NCBI GenBank assembly: GCA_030705725.1
Contig: JAUZPW010000028.1
Span: forward strand, 1-10,662
DNA length: 10,662 bases
Origin: Bacillota bacterium
GTDB lineage: Bacteria; Bacillota; Clostridia; Oscillospirales; Butyricicoccaceae
Direction of reading: 5' to 3'
Shown here in pieces: positions 5,109 to 10,662 of this stretch (the first letter of the stretch is position 1; every line of letters begins with the position of its first letter). Below the pieces are notes generated by a model. It saw only the letters and a list, made by a program, of their open reading frames with translations, made no database searches and was not told where the DNA came from. The position numbers and the translations under genes are program-made.

Positions 5109-7727
5109 TTGGCTGAGTTTACTCCGATGATGAAGCAGTACCTCGATATTAAAGATCTTTACAAAGACTGCATACTTTTTTACCGTCTCGGCGATTTTTA
5201 CGAAATGTTCTTCGAGGACGCGGAGCTTGCGTCCAGGGAGCTTGACCTTGTGCTCACCGGCAAGGACTGCGGGCAGGAGGAACGCGCCCCGATGTGCGGC
5301 GTGCCGTACCACAGCTGCGAGGGTTACATTGCGAGGCTTATCCAAAAGGGGTACAAGGTCGCGATCTGCGAGCAGGTTGAGGACCCGAAGACTGCCAAGG
5401 GCCTTGTAAAACGCGAGGTTATTAGAATGATAACGCCGGGCACCGTGATCGAAAGCTCGATGCTCGACGACAAGAAAAACAATTTTATATGCTCGGTGTT
5501 TCTCGACGAAAGCGCGGCGGGAATATGCTTTATCGACCTTTCGACCGGCGAATGCTACGCGACCGGAATAAAGGGCGGCGACCTGCCGCAGAAGGTCATA
5601 AACGAGCTCGGGCGGTTCGTTCCTTCGGAAGCCGTGCTTTCGAAAAACGCTTCGGAAAGTCCGGTGATTTCCGGCTTTTTGAAGGACAGGCTTTCCTGCA
5701 TGACGTCCCCGGCCGCAGACGGCCTTTTTGAATATGACAAGGCTGCGGAACTCTTAAAAATTCAGTTTTTATCAAAAGACCTCGACGCGCTGGGTGTGAA
5801 CGACCCGCCGCATACGGCGAGAGCTGTCGGAGCGCTTTTAAGCTACTTAAACGACACGCAGAAAACGAGCCTTATACATATAAACACGCTGGACGTATAT
5901 ATGCAGGGACAGTTCATGGAGCTTGACGTTACGGCGCGGCGCAATCTGGAGCTTTGCGAAACCCTGTGGACGAACGAGAAAAAAGGCTCTCTTTTATGGG
6001 TCCTCGACAAAACGGAAACGTCGATGGGAAGCAGGCTTTTAAGATCGTTTCTCGAAAAGCCGCTTATCGACGTCGCTCAGATAAAAAGACGGCAGCAGGC
6101 GGCGCTTGAGTTAAACTCCGACACCGTGGGGAGGCTTGAGCTGAAAGGGCTGCTTAAAAACATCTCGGACTTGGAACGGCTTATAGGGCGGGTAGTTTAC
6201 GGCAGCGCCAACTGCCGGGACTTGAAGGCACTTTCGCGCACGGCCTCGGTTTTGCCGCGCATAAAAGCGGAAATAGTAAAATATAAGTCGCCCCTGATGA
6301 GAAATATACAAGACTGCATCGACGAGCTGGCGGACTTAAGGGAGCTTATCGACCGCGCGATAACCGACGACCCTCCATTCTCTGTTAGAGAGGGCGGAAT
6401 GATCAAAGCTGGCTATAACAACGAAGTCGACCGGCTCTCGGATCTTCTGTCGGGCGGGCGCGGCTCGCTTGCAGCAATAGAGGCCTCGGAGCGGGAAAAA
6501 ACGGGCATCAGGAACCTGAAGGTCGGCTACAACAAGGTCTTCGGCTATTATATCGAAATATCGAATTCGTACTTAAACCTTGTGCCGGAAACATATATCA
6601 GAAAGCAAACTCTGACCGGCGGGGAACGTTTTATTACGCAGGAGCTTAAGGAGCTCGAAAGCACGGTTTTAACGGCGAAGGAGCGCATTACGGCGCTTGA
6701 ATACGAGCTTTTCTGCGAAATACGCGACAAAACGGCCGGCGAAGTCCACCGCGTCCAGCGCACCGCGCACGCGTTAGCGCTTCTCGACGTGCTTCTGTCT
6801 TTCGCCGAGATCGGTGCCAAGGGCGGCTACACCATGCCGGACGTCGATTACTCAGACAAGATACATATTAAAGACGGCAGGCATCCTGTCGTCGAGACTA
6901 TGCTCAGGGACGTCCTTTTTGTGCCGAACGACACGGCGCTCGACGGGGATGAAAACCGGGTCGCGATTATCACAGGCCCGAACATGGCGGGCAAATCGAC
7001 TTTCATGCGGCAGACCGCGCTTATAGTAATCATGGCCCAGACAGGCTGCTTCGTTCCGGCGAAAAGCGCGGAAATCGGCGTCTGCGACCGGGTGTTTACG
7101 AGAATCGGAGCATCCGACGATCTATCTTCCGGCAAATCGACGTTTATGGTTGAAATGAACGAGGTTGCCGAAATACTTAAAAACGCGACCCCAAAAAGCC
7201 TTTTGATACTGGACGAAATTGGCCGCGGCACGTCGACGTTCGACGGAATGGCTATAGCCCGCGCGGTGCTCGAATATGTGTCGGACAAAAGGAAGCTTGG
7301 CGCTAAAACGATGTTCGCGACGCATTATCACGAGCTGACCGAGCTCGAGGATCTGCTGCCGGGGATTAAGAACTACAACGTCGCGGTCAAAAAAAGAGGC
7401 GATGATATTATTTTCCTGCGCAGGATTGTGAGGGGCGGCGCGGACGACAGCTACGGGATTGAGGTCGCGAAGCTCGCGGGAATACCGGACGCCGTGATTG
7501 CGAGAGCGAAAAAAATCCTTTCTGACCTGGACGCGGGGAAGGAAGTTTCAAGCTCGCGCTACGCCCGCAGAATACCTGACGGCGGCGGGGAAGACCAGAT
7601 TACGATGGGAAGCATGAAAAACGACGAGATTATTAGCTGCCTTAAGGCGATGGACGTAGACACGTTCACGCCGATAGAGGCTTTGAACAAGCTTTTTGAG
7701 CTTCACAGAAAAGCGGGAGAGTTATAA
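5109..7727 (+). CDS. mutS: DNA mismatch repair protein MutS
   Basis: MutS recognises mismatched or looped bases and recruits MutL in an ATP-dependent way. The 872 residues show all domains: a mismatch-binding N-terminus with the GDFYEMF motif (FYE at 30-32, the phenylalanine that stacks on the mismatch), connector and lever/clamp regions, and the ABC-type ATPase. Walker A is GPNMAGKST at 623-631 and Walker B LLILDE at 698-703 (D702, E703), followed by IGRGTSTFDG and the ATHYHEL histidine segment. The C-terminal tail ends in TPIEALNKLFEL, as in the family. The start is TTG, with a purine-rich GAGAGGGGGG 8 bases upstream, and gives the usual N-terminus (MKQYLDIK at 8-15). Near residue 830, where many MutS proteins carry a clamp-binding QLSLF, this one reads QITMG. 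mutL starts 2 bases after the stop codon. Confidence 0.98.
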   Translation: MAEFTPMMKQYLDIKDLYKDCILFYRLGDFYEMFFEDAELASRELDLVLTGKDCGQEERAPMCGVPYHSCEGYIARLIQKGYKVAICEQVEDPKTAKGLVKREVIRMITPGTVIESSMLDDKKNNFICSVFLDESAAGICFIDLSTGECYATGIKGGDLPQKVINELGRFVPSEAVLSKNASESPVISGFLKDRLSCMTSPAADGLFEYDKAAELLKIQFLSKDLDALGVNDPPHTARAVGALLSYLNDTQKTSLIHINTLDVYMQGQFMELDVTARRNLELCETLWTNEKKGSLLWVLDKTETSMGSRLLRSFLEKPLIDVAQIKRRQQAALELNSDTVGRLELKGLLKNISDLERLIGRVVYGSANCRDLKALSRTASVLPRIKAEIVKYKSPLMRNIQDCIDELADLRELIDRAITDDPPFSVREGGMIKAGYNNEVDRLSDLLSGGRGSLAAIEASEREKTGIRNLKVGYNKVFGYYIEISNSYLNLVPETYIRKQTLTGGERFITQELKELESTVLTAKERITALEYELFCEIRDKTAGEVHRVQRTAHALALLDVLLSFAEIGAKGGYTMPDVDYSDKIHIKDGRHPVVETMLRDVLFVPNDTALDGDENRVAIITGPNMAGKSTFMRQTALIVIMAQTGCFVPAKSAEIGVCDRVFTRIGASDDLSSGKSTFMVEMNEVAEILKNATPKSLLILDEIGRGTSTFDGMAIARAVLEYVSDKRKLGAKTMFATHYHELTELEDLLPGIKNYNVAVKKRGDDIIFLRRIVRGGADDSYGIEVAKLAGIPDAVIARAKKILSDLDAGKEVSSSRYARRIPDGGGEDQITMGSMKNDEIISCLKAMDVDTFTPIEALNKLFELHRKAGEL

Positions 7728-7729
7728 TT

Positions 7730-9577
7730 ATGGGCAAAATTACGGAGCTTTCCCCGCATGTGTCAGACCTTATAGCGGCGGGCGAGGTCGTTGAAAGGCC
7801 CGCGTCCGTTATTAAGGAGCTGCTTGAAAACGCGATAGACGCGGGAGCGTCCGCCATAACCGCGGAAATAGAAAACGGCGGCATAACATACTTAAGAATC
7901 ACGGACAACGGCTCGGGGATTTTAAGGGAGGATGTTCCGACGGCTTTTTTGCCTCACGCGACGAGCAAGCTGAAAAACGCCGAGGACTTAAACGCGATCA
8001 CGACGCTGGGCTTTCGCGGCGAAGCGCTCGCGGCCATAGCGTCCGTTTCGAGGGTAGAGCTTTTTACGAAGCATAAGGACGAGGAGACCGGCACCCATTT
8101 TACCGTTTCGGGCGGAAAGGCCGCGGAAAACACGGAAGCGGGCTGCCCCGACGGAACGACCATCATTGTGCGCGATCTCTTTTTCAACACCCCCGCGCGC
8201 ATGAAATTCCTGAAAAAGGACGCGACGGAAGGCGCTTATGTTTCGGAAGCCGTCGAGCGTATCGCCCTGTCGAAGCCTGAAATATCGATAAAGCTTATAA
8301 AGGATCAGAAGGTGCTTTTTCAGACGCCGGGCGACGGCGCGCTCAAGTCGGCGGTTTACTGCGTTTACGGAGCCGAGTTTACTTCGGGGCTTATTCCGGT
8401 GCCGAACGTTTCCGGGAATATCCGCGTGACAGGGTTTGTGTCGAAACCTGATTCCTCGCGCGGAAACAGGGGAATGCAGATATTCTTTGTTAACGGACGC
8501 TATATAAAATCGAAGCTCCTTCAGGCGGCGCTTGAGGGGGCGTATAAAAACAGGCTGCTTTCGGGGAGGTTCCCCTACTGCGCGCTTAATATCGAGGTGC
8601 CTTATTCGGCGGTCGACGTCAACGTCCATCCGGCAAAGACCGAGATAAGGTTTTCACAGGAGCGTCAGGTATTTGAAACCGTTTTTTCCGCCGTTAAGTC
8701 GGCGCTCGACGGGAATTTCTGCCGCCCGGAAATAAAGCTTGCCGATACGCATATAACAATCGAGGCCGAAAAAACGGCTGATAACGGGGAAAAAGCCCAG
8801 AACCCTTTTGCGGGGAAAATTTATACGGCGGCGGAGCAGACGGGCGGGCTGCTTTTTAACGAGACGGACACTTTTAATCATTCTGCTTTGTACGCTTTAT
8901 CGGGAAAGACGGAGATTGAAGCCGCGAAGCCCCCGGCGGAGGAAATAAAGGAGCCCGAGCGGGAAAAGGAAACCGGATCGGAAAAAATTGCGCCGGTTGA
9001 AGCTAAGCCTGTTTCATTTCGCTTATTGGGGGAAATACTTAATACATATATTCTGGCGGAGGACGACGAAGGCCTTTTAATCATTGACAAGCACGCGGCG
9101 CACGAAAGGATGATATTCGACGGCCTTAAGAGCAGGGAAAACAATATGCCGCCACAGCTTTTGCTGACGCCTGAGGTGCTGAGCCTTACCAGGCTTGACG
9201 CGGAGGTGCTGAGACCCCGTCTCGGCGAGCTGCAAAAGCTAGGGTTCGACGCCGGAGAATTCGGGGAAAGCAGCTTTATTGTACGCCAGACACCGCCGTT
9301 TATCGGTCCGGCGGACCTGAAACCGCTTTTCGAGGAATTCGCCCGGAAAATACGCGACTGCGAAAGGCTTGGGCTTCCGATGTACGACGAGCTTTTACAT
9401 TCCGTTTCCTGCAAGGCTGCCGTGAAAGCGGGAAGCGCAATGCAGAAAGACGAGCTTTACGTTATCGCCGAGCGCGTTGAGAACACCCCCTCGCTGCTTT
9501 ACTGCCCGCACGGCCGGCCGGTCGCGGTCAGGCTTACGAAAGAGCAGCTTGAAAAACAGTTTAAGAGGATTGTATGA
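7730..9577 (+). CDS. mutL: DNA mismatch repair protein MutL (endonuclease type)
   Basis: MutL couples mismatch recognition by MutS to strand incision. The N-terminal GHKL ATPase is complete: E30/N34 in KELLENAIDAG, DNGSGI at 59-64, HATSKL at 76-81 and GFRGEAL at 94-100. VDVNVHPAKTEIRF near 295 closes the ATPase half. A charged linker (about 335-425) leads to the C-terminal dimerisation domain. That domain has the metal-binding endonuclease motifs found where MutH is absent: DKHAAHERMIFD (453-464), SCKAAVKA (560-567) and CPHGRP (592-597), ending in FKRIV. The first motif is usually DQHA(X)2E(X)4E; here Q is K and the last E is D. Translation probably depends on mutS, since the start lies 2 bases after its stop and the ribosome binding site GGGAGAG is inside mutS. 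Its own stop overlaps the miaA start in ATGA. Confidence 0.97.
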   Translation: MGKITELSPHVSDLIAAGEVVERPASVIKELLENAIDAGASAITAEIENGGITYLRITDNGSGILREDVPTAFLPHATSKLKNAEDLNAITTLGFRGEALAAIASVSRVELFTKHKDEETGTHFTVSGGKAAENTEAGCPDGTTIIVRDLFFNTPARMKFLKKDATEGAYVSEAVERIALSKPEISIKLIKDQKVLFQTPGDGALKSAVYCVYGAEFTSGLIPVPNVSGNIRVTGFVSKPDSSRGNRGMQIFFVNGRYIKSKLLQAALEGAYKNRLLSGRFPYCALNIEVPYSAVDVNVHPAKTEIRFSQERQVFETVFSAVKSALDGNFCRPEIKLADTHITIEAEKTADNGEKAQNPFAGKIYTAAEQTGGLLFNETDTFNHSALYALSGKTEIEAAKPPAEEIKEPEREKETGSEKIAPVEAKPVSFRLLGEILNTYILAEDDEGLLIIDKHAAHERMIFDGLKSRENNMPPQLLLTPEVLSLTRLDAEVLRPRLGELQKLGFDAGEFGESSFIVRQTPPFIGPADLKPLFEEFARKIRDCERLGLPMYDELLHSVSCKAAVKAGSAMQKDELYVIAERVENTPSLLYCPHGRPVAVRLTKEQLEKQFKRIV

Positions 9578-10527
9578 TGAAAGCACCGGACCTTATATGC
9601 ATTGTCGGCCCGACGGCGTCGGGTAAAACGGCGCTTGCCGCGGAAATTGCGAAAAAGGTATCCGGCGAGGTTGTGTCCGCGGATTCAATGCAGATTTACA
9701 GAGGAATGGATATTGCCACGGCAAAGCCCGACGAGGCTGAAAAGCAGGGCGTGCCTCATCATATGCTCGACATACTCGAGCCCGGCGAGGAATATTCGGT
9801 AAAGCGATATGTCGAGGACGCGTCGCTTTGCATTGAGGATATTAAAAAAAGGGGCGGTGTTCCGATCGTATGCGGGGGAACGGGCCTTTATATCGATTCG
9901 CTTTTAAAGGGCAGGGACTTTGCAAAGGGAATAGAGGACAAAAGCCTGAGGGAAAACCTTATAAACCGCGCGGAGGATGAAGGCGGGGCAAAGCTTTTGC
10001 GCGAGCTTTCGGAATTTGACCCGGAAAGCGCGGCCAGACTGCATGAAAACGATATAAAACGCATAGTGCGGGCCATTGAGGTTTACAGCTTAACGGGGAA
10101 AACTATTTCGGAGCATAATAAATTCTCAAAAACACTGCCGCCGAGATATACCTCAGTCAAAATAGGGCTTTCTTTTTCAGACCGGGCCGAGCTTTACGAA
10201 AGGATAAACCTCAGAGTAGACGAAATGCTTAAAAAGGGCCTTATCGAGGAAGCGAGGAGGCTTTTTGAGGCAGGGAAGCTTAAGGGCACGGCACTTCAGG
10301 CGATAGGCTACAAGGAGCTGCTTCGCGCCTTTAACGGAGAATGCACGACGGACGAGGCGGCGGATAAACTCAAAACTGAAACGAGGCGTTACGCGAAGCG
10401 TCAGATAACCTGGTTTTCCCGCGACGACGAGATAAAATGGGTGATACGGGAAAAAAGAGACACTTTCGAGCGCATTTTTCAAATTTCGATGGATTATTTG
10501 AACGCTGCAGGTATAGAATCGCTTTGA
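9574..10527 (+). CDS. miaA: tRNA dimethylallyltransferase MiaA
   Basis: MiaA transfers the dimethylallyl group from DMAPP to N6 of A37 in tRNAs reading UNN codons, giving i6A37, the substrate of MiaB encoded upstream in the same operon. The 317 residues match the family in length. The P-loop is GPTASGKT at 12-19, the catalytic segment DSMQIYRGMDIATAKP covers 37-52, HHMLD is at 62-66 and GGTGLYIDSL at 101-110. The C-terminal TRRYAKRQITWF signature is present. Two adjacent ATG codons (9574 and 9577) are possible starts. The first overlaps the mutL stop as ATGA; the second has better spacing (7 bases) from AGAGGA at 9564-9569. Either way the gene is translationally coupled to mutL. It sits 42 bases before hfq, the order also known from other bacteria. 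Confidence 0.97.
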   Translation: MMKAPDLICIVGPTASGKTALAAEIAKKVSGEVVSADSMQIYRGMDIATAKPDEAEKQGVPHHMLDILEPGEEYSVKRYVEDASLCIEDIKKRGGVPIVCGGTGLYIDSLLKGRDFAKGIEDKSLRENLINRAEDEGGAKLLRELSEFDPESAARLHENDIKRIVRAIEVYSLTGKTISEHNKFSKTLPPRYTSVKIGLSFSDRAELYERINLRVDEMLKKGLIEEARRLFEAGKLKGTALQAIGYKELLRAFNGECTTDEAADKLKTETRRYAKRQITWFSRDDEIKWVIREKRDTFERIFQISMDYLNAAGIESL

Positions 10528-10531
10528 AGCG

Positions 10532-10546
10532 GCGCGGAATCCGCGC
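10532..10546 (+). other. GC-only hairpin in the miaA-hfq gap
   Basis: GCGCGG (10532-10537) and CCGCGC (10541-10546) form a perfect 6-bp GC stem with an AAT loop, 5 bases after the miaA stop. No T-run follows, so it is not an intrinsic terminator. It ends 7 bases before the hfq Shine-Dalgarno and could stabilise or process the mRNA or affect hfq translation; this is inference. Confidence 0.5.
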
Positions 10547-10569
10547 AAGCAAAAGAGGAGGAAAATTAC

Positions 10570-10662
10570 ATGCAGTCAAAAGTCAGCCTTCAGGAAATTC
10601 TCCTGAATCAGACCCGGAAAGATAAAACAGGGGTTACAATTTTCCTTGCAAACGGATTTCAG
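10570..10662 (+). CDS. hfq: RNA chaperone Hfq, 5' part only (cut by window end)
   Basis: Only 31 codons are present; the gene runs off the right edge. The translation begins MQSKVSLQEILLNQTRKDKT and continues into GVTIFLANGFQ. This is the N-terminal helix and first Sm1 strand of Hfq (compare [29 protein letters not shown] in E. coli). Q8 corresponds to the conserved glutamine of the proximal RNA-binding face. The ATG is preceded by AGAGGAGG with 8 bases of spacing, one of the strongest ribosome binding sites in the window. Position directly after miaA is the classic arrangement. Hfq binds small RNAs and mRNAs as a hexamer ring in the cytoplasm. The Sm2 motif and C-terminus cannot be judged here. 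Confidence 0.93.
   Translation, partial: MQSKVSLQEILLNQTRKDKTGVTIFLANGFQ

Noticed and set aside
7988..8629. Long open frame (213 codons) on the - strand inside mutL
   Set aside because: It is an antisense shadow of a strongly conserved coding frame, basic and without recognisable motifs, and has no ribosome binding site that I can see.
10437..10625. 62-codon + strand frame across the miaA end and hfq start
   Set aside because: It runs out of frame with both miaA and hfq; the hfq frame from 10570 has the strong ribosome binding site and a clear Hfq N-terminus.
1..10662. Mobile elements, CRISPR arrays, tRNA and rRNA genes
   Set aside because: I looked on both strands and saw no regularly spaced direct repeats, transposase-like motifs, or recognisable tRNA or rRNA sequence.

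Overview
The window is bacterial chromosomal DNA and most likely comes from a member of the Clostridia (Bacillota). The evidence is the uninterrupted gene order miaB-mutS-mutL-miaA-hfq, strong Shine-Dalgarno sequences, TTG starts, an HPr relative of the Crh type and a MutL of the endonuclease type. Base composition looks close to balanced. No mobile element, CRISPR array, tRNA or rRNA gene was recognised.

Left part (1-2833): an AraC-family regulator on the + strand meets mtaB, on the - strand, tail to tail with a 4-base overlap. mtaB is divergent from a 78-codon HPr-like gene. In the 118 bases between them, two good sigma-A-type promoters face opposite ways and share one palindromic -10 box. 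The HPr-like gene ends in a clear intrinsic terminator.

Middle part (2833-3654): a single-pass membrane-anchored protein of unknown function is followed by about 200 bases of structured non-coding sequence. That stretch has several stems, two of them mutually exclusive, and ends in a strong terminator.

Right part (3655-10662): a tight co-directional operon, probably driven from an extended -10 promoter at 3595-3623. It carries miaB (476 aa), mutS (872 aa), mutL (615 aa), miaA (317 aa) and the first 31 codons of hfq, which runs off the window. Spacings are 23, 2, -4 and 42 bases with no terminator between genes. MiaA adds the isopentenyl group and MiaB the methylthio group to A37 of tRNAs reading UNN codons. 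MtaB does the analogous methylthiolation of t6A37 in tRNAs reading ANN codons. MutS and MutL carry out mismatch repair. Hfq is the RNA chaperone.

This is largely a conserved housekeeping region. I do not see a convincing new multi-gene system. The points worth a second look are the symmetrical divergent promoter, the HPr relative that keeps the regulatory serine but lacks the catalytic histidine, the structured intergenic element before miaB, and small departures from consensus motifs in MutS and MutL.
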